Shown piece by piece: positions 1-8,665 of a DNA stretch of 64,000 nucleotides. Source of the stretch: Verrucomicrobiales bacterium (lineage in GTDB: Bacteria > Verrucomicrobiota > Verrucomicrobiia > Limisphaerales > JAYPXF01). How positions within the stretch are numbered: position 1 is the first letter of the stretch; the number at the start of each line of letters is the position of its first letter. The position numbers and the translations under genes were made by a program. The notes below the pieces were generated by a model. The model was not told the DNA's origin and made no database searches. It saw nothing but the letters and a program-made list of their open reading frames with translations. The DNA lies in assembly GCA_002715965.1 (NCBI GenBank), contig PBAL01000074.1, positions 1-64,000 on the forward strand. Reading direction: 5' to 3'.

Positions 1-431
1 GAGCAGGAACAACAAGCAGCATAATCACATCAATGCATTCCCTGATGGCTGCCCATCACAACCGCTCATCCACAACTTTCGGACATATCTCCCCCCGCGG
101 GTGCTTCGTCCGGGTTTCTTCGCCTACAGCTGCCTGACAAAACTGCCAAGCGGCGACGTCGGCTGTGTCCAGGGAGGCCGGGGCAAACGGCCTGCGCGAG
201 GTGAACTTGGTCCGCAAAATGTCGAGTTTGCATCGTTTTCCCTCGAGTGGCTGACGGAAGGGGCGGATTCGCGTTGAGTCTTGGGAAGCTGATTCGCGCT
301 CAAGGTATTGAGACGGAATGGCGCAATTCTTATGAAAATTCGGCCATCAGGGGAGACATCCGCGATGAGCAAGTTAGAGGGCTTGTTCGTTTTTGTATAA
401 TCATGAAATGCGCCCCGATTGTTTTGTTTAT
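1..431. other. Left-edge stretch without a recognised gene
   Basis: I found no convincing coding region here. The short open frames on both strands lack a recognisable domain, signal peptide or ribosome binding site. The first ~35 bases read on the minus strand give a few hydrophobic codons after an ATG and could be the 5' end of a gene running off the left edge, but this is too short to judge. The segment lies just beyond the stop codon of the last gene of the long minus-strand cluster. Confidence 0.4.
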
Positions 432-1601
432 CTACCGGTCCCGCCCGGCAGCTGCCGGCACGATCTCCAAGGCATATACGTAGCCGTCGTCACATCCAAA
501 GCAGATTACCCCTGCTGCCATAGCCGGCGTGCTTCGGACCATGTCGCCTGCCCGAAACACCCAGGATTTCTCCCCGGTGTTGAGATCCAATGCGATTAAA
601 CGACCGTCTTCGGCTCCAAAACACAACCATCCCGAGACAATCGCGGGAGAGGCGGGCATCCATCCACGGTTCTTGTTCAGGGAAAAGCTCCATTTCGTTT
701 CTCCACTCAATAGATCGAGGGCGTAGACATTCGAATCCACGCTGCCGAACAAGATCTTACCTCCGGCAACGACAGGGGAATTGTAGATTGCCCGCCGCGC
801 TTTGAAGCTCCATTTCTCCTCGGAAGTGGCGATATCGACCGCGCGAAGAATTCTGTCCGCGCTCCCAAAGTAGACGACCCCATCGGCGACAGCGGGCGAG
901 GAATATACCGATTCTCTCGTTGTGCGGATTCGCATTTTTTCCTCTCCTGTGACGCTATCGACACCCACGAGGCGATCGCTCATCACGCCGACAAAAACCA
1001 TTCCATCCACGACGGCGGGTGAACTGTAGATGGGAGCTTTGGCGTTGTATTTCCACTTCAGTTTCCCATCCCTTGCATTCACCGCGTGCAGATGGCCGTC
1101 GTGACCTCCAAGGTAAATCGTCGCGGCATCCACGGCAGGAGACGAATAGATGGGCCCGGCAGTCTGAAAGGTCCACTTCCTCTGGCCCGTTGCCAGGTCC
1201 GTTGCGTAGAGATGTCCATCAATACTCCCCACGTAGACTGTCCCCTCGACGATCGTGGGGGAGGATCGCACCCAGTCACCGGTTTTGACTCTCCATTTCA
1301 ACTTTCCACTGGCGAGCTCCAGGCCATACAGATTTCCATCGTCGCTTCCGATGCACACGATTCCGTGTGCCATTGCTGCGGAAGACCGAACCCAGCCGTC
1401 CGTCTTGAATTTCCATTTCAGCCTTGGCTCGCCATCATTGCCTGCGCCATTCCGGACACTGTATATGCCGCTGTGTTGCGGGTTACCGCGAAACATGGCG
1501 ACGTCTGAACCCGCCGCAGACCAGCGGGCGAGGAGAAGCAGAACCACAACTGCAGAAGGCAAAAGCCGTGTCATTGAAGATCGATGTATCTTGTCACTCA
1601 T
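432..1601 (-). CDS. Secreted PQQ-like beta-propeller protein
   Basis: This encodes a 389-residue exported protein made almost wholly of PQQ-like (BamB/quinoprotein-type) propeller blades. An N-terminal signal peptide is visible, with a hydrophobic run SAVVVLLLLARW ending before AAG. After it, repeats of about 40 residues recur at least seven times, each with the pattern WxFKT...SSPAV..G.V..GS.DG.LYALD..TG. No catalytic quinoprotein residues were identified, so a scaffold or surface-binding role is more likely than an enzyme. An alternative start nine codons downstream (1574) gives a more typical signal peptide. It is the last gene of the minus-strand cluster, 16 bp after the metallophosphoesterase gene, so probably co-transcribed with it. 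Family assignment is firm; function is unknown. Confidence 0.85.
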   Translation of the reverse strand: MSDKIHRSSMTRLLPSAVVVLLLLARWSAAGSDVAMFRGNPQHSGIYSVRNGAGNDGEPRLKWKFKTDGWVRSSAAMAHGIVCIGSDDGNLYGLELASGKLKWRVKTGDWVRSSPTIVEGTVYVGSIDGHLYATDLATGQRKWTFQTAGPIYSSPAVDAATIYLGGHDGHLHAVNARDGKLKWKYNAKAPIYSSPAVVDGMVFVGVMSDRLVGVDSVTGEEKMRIRTTRESVYSSPAVADGVVYFGSADRILRAVDIATSEEKWSFKARRAIYNSPVVAGGKILFGSVDSNVYALDLLSGETKWSFSLNKNRGWMPASPAIVSGWLCFGAEDGRLIALDLNTGEKSWVFRAGDMVRSTPAMAAGVICFGCDDGYVYALEIVPAAAGRDR

Positions 1602-1617
1602 GGATTAATCGCGCCCG

Positions 1618-2895
1618 CTACTTCCGAAGCGTCACCGTGTCCAGGATCTTGGCAGATTGAATTTGCTCGCCGGGCTCCCACCCTTTGATGTGGTAGACCT
1701 TCATGTCGAATCGGCCACCGTCGATCTCGACGCGGCAATAGTGGTATCGCCGATGTAACTTGGCGGTGAAGTCTCGCCCTTTGGCCGGCGACGGTCTTTC
1801 CAGCCCTCCTCCGGCCCCGCCAGTCGTGACGTAGAGAATGCCTTCTTCGTGGTCGATCTTTCCGTCCTTCATCGGATGAGCCCGCTCATAGAAGTGCCAA
1901 TGGCCGGTAAAGACGATATCCACGTCGTACTTCTGAAGAATGGGAACGACGCGCTGTTTCAGGCTCTCCTGCGTCCCCCCCTCGTCAGCGGAGATGTAGA
2001 CCGGATGATGGAAGAACACGAACGTCCACGTGGCGTCGGCGGATTTCAGATCTTCCTCCAGCCATTTCATCTGCTCCTCCGCCCCCTTCAGAGCGGACCG
2101 GCTCCCCGGGTATCCCGGCTTCGGCCAAAAGCCAGACTGGTGAATGTGAGCAAAGGGCAGGCTGTCAAGGATGACGAAATGAACGTTCCCATAGTCGAAT
2201 GAGTAATAGTTCTCGTGTTCCGGCTCGGGAGTGGAGGCATAATCATACCAAGCGGGCGCGTTGACCTCACGGTTGCCGAGTGCCATGTAGGAAGGGACGT
2301 TCTTCAGCAGCTCCCTGCCGGGACCAAAATGATGGTCTCGAAATTCCTGTCTGCCGTTCTGGCCCCACCCCACGATGTCGCCGACATGAAGCATCAGATC
2401 CGGTTTCCAAGAGGCCGCTTCGTCCGCAATTCTTTGGTGTCGATTGCTGGCCCTCTGCGGCGACCCCCGGCTGTTTCCCTGGCTATCGCCGTACACGACG
2501 AACGTGAACGGTGTGTCTTTCTTGATGGCTGTTTTGAACGAGCAAATTTCGCTCTGCGCCCTCGCGGAACTCACCCGGTAATGATACCCGGTCTCGACCG
2601 TCAACCCGGAAAGTGTGACTTCGTGGATCGTCACCAAATCGTCAGAGGAATGACTTAGCTCACATTTCTTTGTCTCTCCGTAGTCGACGTGCGAGGGGGC
2701 GGCAACGTCGGTCTCCCACATGATCGTGATGCCATCCTTTTTCACGTTCTGCAGATACGGCCCGGCAATGATCCGAACCTCACGCGCCCACGCGCCGGCG
2801 CCTGAAAAGAAGAGATACAATCCCAGCAAAACCGCAGTGCACGCGGCCGCTTTCGATTGGTGGATCAGCCCGCCTCTCATGCCAGTAGCTTCCAT
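1618..2895 (-). CDS. Secreted purple-acid-phosphatase-like metallophosphoesterase
   Basis: This predicted calcineurin-like metallophosphoesterase has a purple-acid-phosphatase layout. A fibronectin-III-like domain (GPYLQNV..ITIMWET) precedes the two-metal phosphoesterase domain. Visible metal-site motifs are YGDSQG, HVGDIVGWG, LGNRE (family usually GNHE), FFHHPVY and the terminal GHWHFYER. The frame is open back to 3096, but I chose the ATG at 2895 because it begins a basic segment followed by a hydrophobic signal peptide (AVLLGLYLFFSGAGAWA); the ATG at 2880 is equally possible. It should act outside the cytoplasm on phosphate esters; the substrate cannot be read from the sequence. It lies between a sulfatase and a PQQ propeller on the same strand. 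The GNR in place of GNH is a small departure at a metal-ligand motif. Confidence 0.85.
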   Translation of the reverse strand: MEATGMRGGLIHQSKAAACTAVLLGLYLFFSGAGAWAREVRIIAGPYLQNVKKDGITIMWETDVAAPSHVDYGETKKCELSHSSDDLVTIHEVTLSGLTVETGYHYRVSSARAQSEICSFKTAIKKDTPFTFVVYGDSQGNSRGSPQRASNRHQRIADEAASWKPDLMLHVGDIVGWGQNGRQEFRDHHFGPGRELLKNVPSYMALGNREVNAPAWYDYASTPEPEHENYYSFDYGNVHFVILDSLPFAHIHQSGFWPKPGYPGSRSALKGAEEQMKWLEEDLKSADATWTFVFFHHPVYISADEGGTQESLKQRVVPILQKYDVDIVFTGHWHFYERAHPMKDGKIDHEEGILYVTTGGAGGGLERPSPAKGRDFTAKLHRRYHYCRVEIDGGRFDMKVYHIKGWEPGEQIQSAKILDTVTLRK

Positions 2896-3120
2896 TTTAA
2901 TTTGTTCATTATTCTGGGCAGGGATCTCGCTGCAACGCCTGCCACGACTGGTGTGGTTTGGGTTCATAGATAGGAAGCGCAGTGTGGCGGTCAAGTTCTT
3001 ATCCGAAGGAGCATCGATTGGCATCGTCGTTCCGGGGGTAATCAACAGGCCGGTCCGCGAAAGTGAGAATTCCCCGGGGGCAGGTTGAATTCTCAAGAAC
3101 TTTGGTGAACGCTTATCTGG

Positions 3121-4977
3121 TTACGGTTTCGCTCCGTTGCTTTCCTTTGCGTTCTTACCGGCGGCCACGAATTCCATGATTTTCACAAACGACCCGCCGA
3201 CGTTTTTCATCTTCGGGTGGAGACGACGTTTCTCTTTCCAAAGCCGGCCGATGCGTTGGCGTTGTTGGGGGGTGAGTCCGGTCATTCGCTGGTCGACGTA
3301 GGCCTGGTGAGTCGAGCCTTGATACCCTTTGGGCAGATCCGTCGCTTCGATTCTCTTCAACAGTTTGTCGAGATCGACGTCCTTGGGCGCGGGTTTTGAG
3401 GTGTTGCCCTGGGCGGGCTTGGTGCCGGTCCGTTGGGCCGGTGACGGAACATAGGGTGAACGATAATCCGCCAATCCCGGAGCGTCGGACATGACATCTT
3501 GGTATAGCTCCAGCAACTTTTCCTGGAGGCGCGCCGTGACTTTGGGTCGTTGGCGGGAAACGTCCTTCTTCTGCCGGGGGTCGCTTTCCAAGTCATAAAG
3601 CGCGAAGCGTCTGAATCCGCCCTCCTTGATGATGGGGATCCACGATTCCTGGAAGGTCTGCAGGCGCACTCTTTCGCCAGCCAATCGTCGGTATTCGGGG
3701 TTCGTGAACGTGGTGTTGCTCACGCGGGTCAAGAGGTTGCGAGACGATGGATCGATCCCGGCAAGTTTTGCCATTCGCTGCAGGACGGCGTTGAGCCGCT
3801 CGCGCTCGAAGGGCAGGTCATAGCCGCGATAGCCCATCAGCGTGTAGCGTCCGTCGCGCAGGGTCGCGAGATGTCCGGATGACGGCGCCAGCCAGAGCAG
3901 CGGTTGGGCGCGGGTAAAGGTCCCTTGCTCCGTGAGCAGAGGTGACAGGTCGGCTCCGTCGAGATGCACGCCCTCGGGTTTGTCGATGCCGGCCAGGCCG
4001 CAGATGGTCGGGAGCAGGTCAACCGAACCGGACGGAGTCCGTTCGATTCGGCCGCCGCGAATGCCCTTCGGCCAGAAGAAGATCCCGGGCGAACGCAGAC
4101 CGCCTTGGAAGTTGGATCCCTTGTTGCCGTTCAGGCCGCCGTTGCGATCCGGGCGATAGCTGCCATGGTCGGAGGAATAGATGATCAAGGTGTTGTCGAG
4201 TTGGCCGGTTTCCTTGAGCTTGGCGACGAGGCGGCCGATGGCGCGGTCGGTGTTGTCGATCGTGGCGGAGTAAATCGCGGCCTCATCCTTCAGGTCGCCG
4301 TAAATCGAAACAATGTCGTCCGGGGCGGCAATCTTGGCGTGCGGCTCATTGAACCAGATGTTCAGGAAGAAGGGCTGCTCGGAATGGTCTCTCGTTTCCA
4401 GCCAGTTGATCGCGTCGCTGACCACGATCTGGCAGGAGTAGCCTTTCATCGGGCCGACCCGCTTGCCGTTGCGCATGAAGTTGGTCGGATCCTTGTGATT
4501 GGGATGCGCGCCATTGGACAGACCGAACCAGTAATCAAAGCCGTGTTCCGTGGGCGACGGCTTCTTACGTTTGCCCGAAGTCATCCCGATGTGCCACTTG
4601 CCGAAATGCGCGGTTCCGTATCCGGCCTTCTGGAGCACCTCCGCAATCGTCACCTCGCGCTCCAGCAGATGCATGATGTGCATGTGATCCTGCAGTACGC
4701 CGTAAATGCCCGTGCGTAGATGCTGTCGCCCGGTGAGCAGGGTCGCCCGCGAAGGCGAACAGATCGCCGCGCCCGCGTGAAAGTCCGTGAACTTCACACC
4801 GCGCGCAGCGAGAGAATCAAGGACCGGCGTCTTGACCGGCCCGCCGTAGCAGCCGAGGTCCTTCGTGCCGAGATCGTCAGCGAGGAGAATGACCACGTTG
4901 GGACGGGCCGCGGCAGCGGACCACGCGGCCAGATGGGTCAGGAATAGGACGGTGATGATGGAGCGGAGTTGAATCAT
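3121..4977 (-). CDS. Secreted formylglycine sulfatase with extra C-terminal module
   Basis: This is a 618-residue arylsulfatase-family enzyme that hydrolyses sulfate esters, probably of sulfated polysaccharides, outside the cytoplasm. The signal peptide ends near AAA (residue ~24), followed by the metal-binding ILLADDLG. Cys73 sits in CSPSRATLLTGR, the site converted to formylglycine, and HFGKWHIG follows. The catalytic domain ends near residue 500. After a Pro/Ala/Lys linker come about 70 residues (537-606) that are not part of the usual sulfatase fold and closely resemble residues 473-550 of the neighbouring PQQ protein (shared LW.EK.R..P.M.N.G.SFVKI). It is 102 bp downstream of that PQQ gene on the same strand. 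A maturase (anaerobic or FGE-type) is not encoded in this window. Confidence 0.93.
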   Translation of the reverse strand: MIQLRSIITVLFLTHLAAWSAAAARPNVVILLADDLGTKDLGCYGGPVKTPVLDSLAARGVKFTDFHAGAAICSPSRATLLTGRQHLRTGIYGVLQDHMHIMHLLEREVTIAEVLQKAGYGTAHFGKWHIGMTSGKRKKPSPTEHGFDYWFGLSNGAHPNHKDPTNFMRNGKRVGPMKGYSCQIVVSDAINWLETRDHSEQPFFLNIWFNEPHAKIAAPDDIVSIYGDLKDEAAIYSATIDNTDRAIGRLVAKLKETGQLDNTLIIYSSDHGSYRPDRNGGLNGNKGSNFQGGLRSPGIFFWPKGIRGGRIERTPSGSVDLLPTICGLAGIDKPEGVHLDGADLSPLLTEQGTFTRAQPLLWLAPSSGHLATLRDGRYTLMGYRGYDLPFERERLNAVLQRMAKLAGIDPSSRNLLTRVSNTTFTNPEYRRLAGERVRLQTFQESWIPIIKEGGFRRFALYDLESDPRQKKDVSRQRPKVTARLQEKLLELYQDVMSDAPGLADYRSPYVPSPAQRTGTKPAQGNTSKPAPKDVDLDKLLKRIEATDLPKGYQGSTHQAYVDQRMTGLTPQQRQRIGRLWKEKRRLHPKMKNVGGSFVKIMEFVAAGKNAKESNGAKP

Positions 4978-5079
4978 GTATTGGGTTGATTTGGAGTTCC
5001 TTTATGGCAGGAAAATAGGGGCAGAAATATGTTTCTGTCCGATCTTCCTGCCCCCCATTTTCCTGTCAGAATCGGTCGG

Positions 5080-7365
5080 TCACTTGTCACCGGATTTGAA
5101 CGTGAAGTTGAGTTCGGCGGATCCGTCGACTTTGAGCGTGATGCGTTTATCGCCGAACTCCTCGTGCCAGGCTTCGAAGACGTACTCGCCGGGGGAGAGT
5201 CCGATGATCTCGAAGCGGCCGTTTTCATCCGTGACGGCGTAGAAGGGGTGATCCATCACGAAGACAAAGGCGGCCATCCACTTGTGGAAATCACAGCCGA
5301 GGCGAATGGGACCTTCCGCGCGCTTGAACACGCGCTCACGATCGGCGGACTTGGGAGGCTGGCCGACGTTGAACATGCGGTTGCGCAGGGAGAGCGAGCG
5401 GGTGTTGTGGATGTAAGGATCGCTGTTGCGGATGATGAACTTCTGGCCGACCCGGACGCCCTGGATGCGGGGACGGAACATGGACTTGCGCTGGTCGAGC
5501 ATGGCGGGCTTTTCAGGCATGGAATACTTCTTCCGCTCCACGCCGCGCTTGGCGTAAACGAAGACGTTGGCGAGCCCGCCGTTCTTGCCGGTGAGGACCT
5601 TTTCGTCCAGCGGTTGCTTGTCGTACATCTTTCGACTCTCGGGCGTCATGTTCAGGCCGAGGCGGCGAGGCGGTTTGCCCTCAAAGCGGACGTAGCCGTG
5701 GATTGTGCGACGCGGCCCGGACTCCACTTTCCGACCGGTTTCGCGAACGTGCTTGAGGATCTTGACGAAGGAGTTGCCCTTGTTCGGCATGTTTGGATCG
5801 GTCCGCATCTTCTCCGCCCAAAGCGTGCCGAGTTGCTGGCGCTGCTTCTCGCTGAACTTCTTCATCCAGCTGTCGACCCATGGCTGGTGACCATTGCCGC
5901 CGGGGTAGTCCTTGGGCATTGGACCAGCGTCGATCTTCGCAAGGAGCGCGGCGTTCGGGCCAATGGTCTTCTTCGGCCGAGCAGCCAGCTTTGGAAGCTT
6001 GGTGACATCAACACCTTTGAGCGCGACGAGCTTGGGTTTCTTGTCACCGCCCTTGTTGGACAGGCAGTAGAGGAAGTTGCGTCCACGCAGAAACAGTTGA
6101 TCGCCGGCCAGGGCGGGCGAGGCGTTGACGTCGTCGTCGAGACGATTGCGCTTTATCAGTTTGAATTCCTTGTCACGCTTGAGGACGAGGGTGATGCCGT
6201 TGCGGGCGGTGACGAAAATCCGTCCATCAGCTCCAACCGGGGAGGAGTAAATGTTGAAGACACCGGGAAGCCGTTCACGATCGAGGTAGACCTCGCCGGT
6301 CTTGGCGTCCACGCAGGTCCACATCGACTGATTGGATTGGTTGAACCAGATCAGGCCGTCGTACTGGACGGGCGACGGGATGTAGGGCGTGCCCCGGTCG
6401 ACCGACCAGACGACCTGGTCCGATCCGGTGACGTCACCCTTGGAATCCAGCTTGATGGCCATCGCCTTGTGTCCCTTGTAGCCGGTCATGCAGATCACGG
6501 TGTCGCCTTCGATGAGCGGACAGGGAATGGCGTTGCCAGTGAGACCGCCGCACTGCCAGATGAGATCGCCGGTGTCGAGGTCGTAACTGCGGATCTTGTT
6601 GGAACCGGGCGTGATGACCTGCGTGCGGCCGGAGTGTTTGACGATGACGGGCGTGGCCCAGGTGTTTTGTTCGTCGCGTTCCGTCTTCCAAAGCGTCTTG
6701 CCGGTCTTGGCGTCGAGGGTCTCGATGTAGGACTGGCGGGAGTGATCGCGAACGATGACGAGTTTGTCCTCAAACAATGCCGGGGACGTTCCCTCGCCGA
6801 GACTGGCACCCATGCGCACCTTGCCGAGATTTCGTTCCCAGAGGAGCATGCCATCCAGGTCGTAGCAGAAGAGGCCGGAGGAACCGAACCAGCAGTAGAG
6901 TCGCTTGCCATCGGTGACGGGTGAGGCGGGCGCGAAGTTGTTGTCCTTGTGCGTGCCTTCGTGCGGGATGAGATGGGTGGGCTCGTGCCGCCAGATCTCC
7001 TGGCCGGTGTTCCGGTCGAGACAAAGGACGAGGAAGGTATAGGTGGTGTTCGGATGGGTGATGTTGAATACCCGCTTGGGCTGATCTTCGGGTCGCGGCA
7101 GCGAAGGATCGACGCGTCCGGTATTGATCGCGGTCAGGAGGAAGACCTTGTCTCCCCAGATGATCGGGGTGGAAAGACCGTTGCCGGGAATGGCGGTCTT
7201 CCATTGGACGTTTTTCGTTTCGCTCCACTCAGTCGGCGGATTGGCCGTGCGGGACACGCCGTTGTGTTCCGGGCCACGCCAATTGGCCCAGTTATCGGAG
7301 GTGGAGGCGGAGAGTGAGGTCCAGACGAGTGAACAAAGGGCCGGGATCAATAGTTTTAGGTTCAT
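5080..7365 (-). CDS. PQQ propeller fused to cupredoxin-like and carboxypeptidase-regulatory domains
   Basis: This 761-residue exported protein has three parts. Residues ~25-470 are a PQQ-like propeller (NWANWRGPEHNGVS start, then repeats with LDRNTG, LDAKTGKTLW, YDLDTGDLIW). Residues 473-550 match the C-terminal tail of the adjacent sulfatase. Residues 551-761 contain a cupredoxin-like domain followed by a carboxypeptidase-D regulatory-like beta-sandwich (VTDENGRFEIIGLSPGEY). Possible type 1 copper ligands are the His of SDPYIHN and the Cys, His and Met of CDFHKWM. The start at 7365 begins a clear signal peptide. It follows the DUF1552 gene by 15 bp and precedes the sulfatase. Extracellular redox or adhesion roles are inferred; no substrate is evident. 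A second gene with the last two domains lies at 37444-38448. Confidence 0.85.
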   Translation of the reverse strand: MNLKLLIPALCSLVWTSLSASTSDNWANWRGPEHNGVSRTANPPTEWSETKNVQWKTAIPGNGLSTPIIWGDKVFLLTAINTGRVDPSLPRPEDQPKRVFNITHPNTTYTFLVLCLDRNTGQEIWRHEPTHLIPHEGTHKDNNFAPASPVTDGKRLYCWFGSSGLFCYDLDGMLLWERNLGKVRMGASLGEGTSPALFEDKLVIVRDHSRQSYIETLDAKTGKTLWKTERDEQNTWATPVIVKHSGRTQVITPGSNKIRSYDLDTGDLIWQCGGLTGNAIPCPLIEGDTVICMTGYKGHKAMAIKLDSKGDVTGSDQVVWSVDRGTPYIPSPVQYDGLIWFNQSNQSMWTCVDAKTGEVYLDRERLPGVFNIYSSPVGADGRIFVTARNGITLVLKRDKEFKLIKRNRLDDDVNASPALAGDQLFLRGRNFLYCLSNKGGDKKPKLVALKGVDVTKLPKLAARPKKTIGPNAALLAKIDAGPMPKDYPGGNGHQPWVDSWMKKFSEKQRQQLGTLWAEKMRTDPNMPNKGNSFVKILKHVRETGRKVESGPRRTIHGYVRFEGKPPRRLGLNMTPESRKMYDKQPLDEKVLTGKNGGLANVFVYAKRGVERKKYSMPEKPAMLDQRKSMFRPRIQGVRVGQKFIIRNSDPYIHNTRSLSLRNRMFNVGQPPKSADRERVFKRAEGPIRLGCDFHKWMAAFVFVMDHPFYAVTDENGRFEIIGLSPGEYVFEAWHEEFGDKRITLKVDGSAELNFTFKSGDK

Positions 7366-7380
7366 AGAAAGGATATCTGT

Positions 7381-8619
7381 TTACCAGCTGAGCGAGCCCG
7401 AGCTGGTTGCAAATTGGTCGGCATCGATGCCCATGTGTTGGAGCATGGTCACGAAGAGGTTGGAAAGTGGGGTGTTGTTCTGACGATTGTGCGCGACGTA
7501 GCGGCCGTGCTTGAAATCACCGCCCGCGAGGAAGATCGGGAGGTTGCGCGGATCGTGGGCGTTGGCGTTGCCGAGATTGCTGCCAAACAAGGCCATCGTG
7601 TTGTCGAGCAATGAGCCGCCCGCTTCTTTCTTCGCCTTCAATTGGGAGACGAGATTGCCGTATTGTTTCAGGATCTCAGTCTCGATCTTCTTCAGCTGCG
7701 AAATCTTTTTCGGATCGCGCCCGTGATGGGAAAGGTTGTGGTGCTCGCTCTCGACGCCGGCGACCTGTGGGATGGCAAGGTGATCCTGAATCACAACGCT
7801 GATGACGCGGGATGAATCGGTCTGCACGATCAACGGAACGAGATTTATCAGCAGACGGATACGGCCGATCATGTCGGTCTTGTCAAAAATGTCCTGCGGT
7901 TGATCGGTAGCGACCTTCGGTTTCGGGCGATCCATCCAGGCACGGGCTTCGCGCAGATCGCGTTCGGTCTTGCGGACGGATTCGAAGTACTCGTCGAGCT
8001 TTTCGCGATCGGCGATCGTCGTGTTCTTGCGCAGGAGCTTGGCCTGCGCCATCAGTTCATCCAGAACGCTGCGGCCATCAGCGAGCTTCTGTTTCTGCCG
8101 GGCGATTTCGTGCGGTTTGCCCTGAAGGAACATCTTCGCGAACATTCGGGAGGGACTGGCCTCGGCAGGGACCATGACTCCGCCACCGGTGAATGACTGA
8201 CTCGAAGTTCCATTTGAACTGAGGGAGATCGAAGGGAAACGGGTCACGTAGCCAAGCTTCTCGGCCGCAAATTGGTCGATCGAAATGGAATTGCGAAAGC
8301 CATCCTGCTGCGGATTGCGGGCAGCGGTCAGGAAGGTTCGTTCGGTCTCGTGTTCGCCTCCCTGGTCGGGGTGGGACAAGCCGGAGAACAAGGTGTAGTC
8401 GGTGCGATGTTCTTTCAGTAGGGAGAGATATTGGGTGGTCTCGTAGCCAGCTCCGGTGGTTCTAGGATACAGATAGGGTGAGTGAAGACCCAGTGCAGTA
8501 CAGATGAACACGGCCCGTTTTGGCGGGGCCGCTGCCTTGGCAAAAGCGAATGATTCCAGCCAGGGCAAAGCCAAGGTGACGCCGGTGGCGCGAAGGAAAG
8601 TTCGGCGGTTGGTTTTCAT
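7381..8619 (-). CDS. DUF1552 domain protein with Tat-type signal
   Basis: This 412-residue member of the DUF1552 family is a partner typically encoded next to DUF1592-type cytochromes in Planctomycetes and Verrucomicrobia. The N-terminus has a twin-arginine-like signal (RRTFLRATGVTLALPWLESF), pointing to export of a folded protein. The family fold resembles alkaline phosphatase-like DUF1501 proteins; here the C-terminal part has LLDNTMALFGSNLGNANAHD, as is usual for the family. It lies 46 bp after the heme-protein gene and 15 bp before the PQQ gene, so it is probably in the same transcript. The exact biochemical role of DUF1552 is not established. Confidence 0.9.
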   Translation of the reverse strand: MKTNRRTFLRATGVTLALPWLESFAFAKAAAPPKRAVFICTALGLHSPYLYPRTTGAGYETTQYLSLLKEHRTDYTLFSGLSHPDQGGEHETERTFLTAARNPQQDGFRNSISIDQFAAEKLGYVTRFPSISLSSNGTSSQSFTGGGVMVPAEASPSRMFAKMFLQGKPHEIARQKQKLADGRSVLDELMAQAKLLRKNTTIADREKLDEYFESVRKTERDLREARAWMDRPKPKVATDQPQDIFDKTDMIGRIRLLINLVPLIVQTDSSRVISVVIQDHLAIPQVAGVESEHHNLSHHGRDPKKISQLKKIETEILKQYGNLVSQLKAKKEAGGSLLDNTMALFGSNLGNANAHDPRNLPIFLAGGDFKHGRYVAHNRQNNTPLSNLFVTMLQHMGIDADQFATSSGSLSW

Positions 8620-8665
8620 GTCAATTGGTCTTCGGCGCGCGCCTGCGAGTCCGTTCTGGATAACT

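Noticed and set aside
5029-6924. Long open frame on the plus strand (631 codons) opposite the PQQ-cupredoxin gene
   Set aside because: It mirrors the real gene's codon bias on the other strand, has no signal, domain or ribosome binding site, and the minus-strand frame has clear homology.
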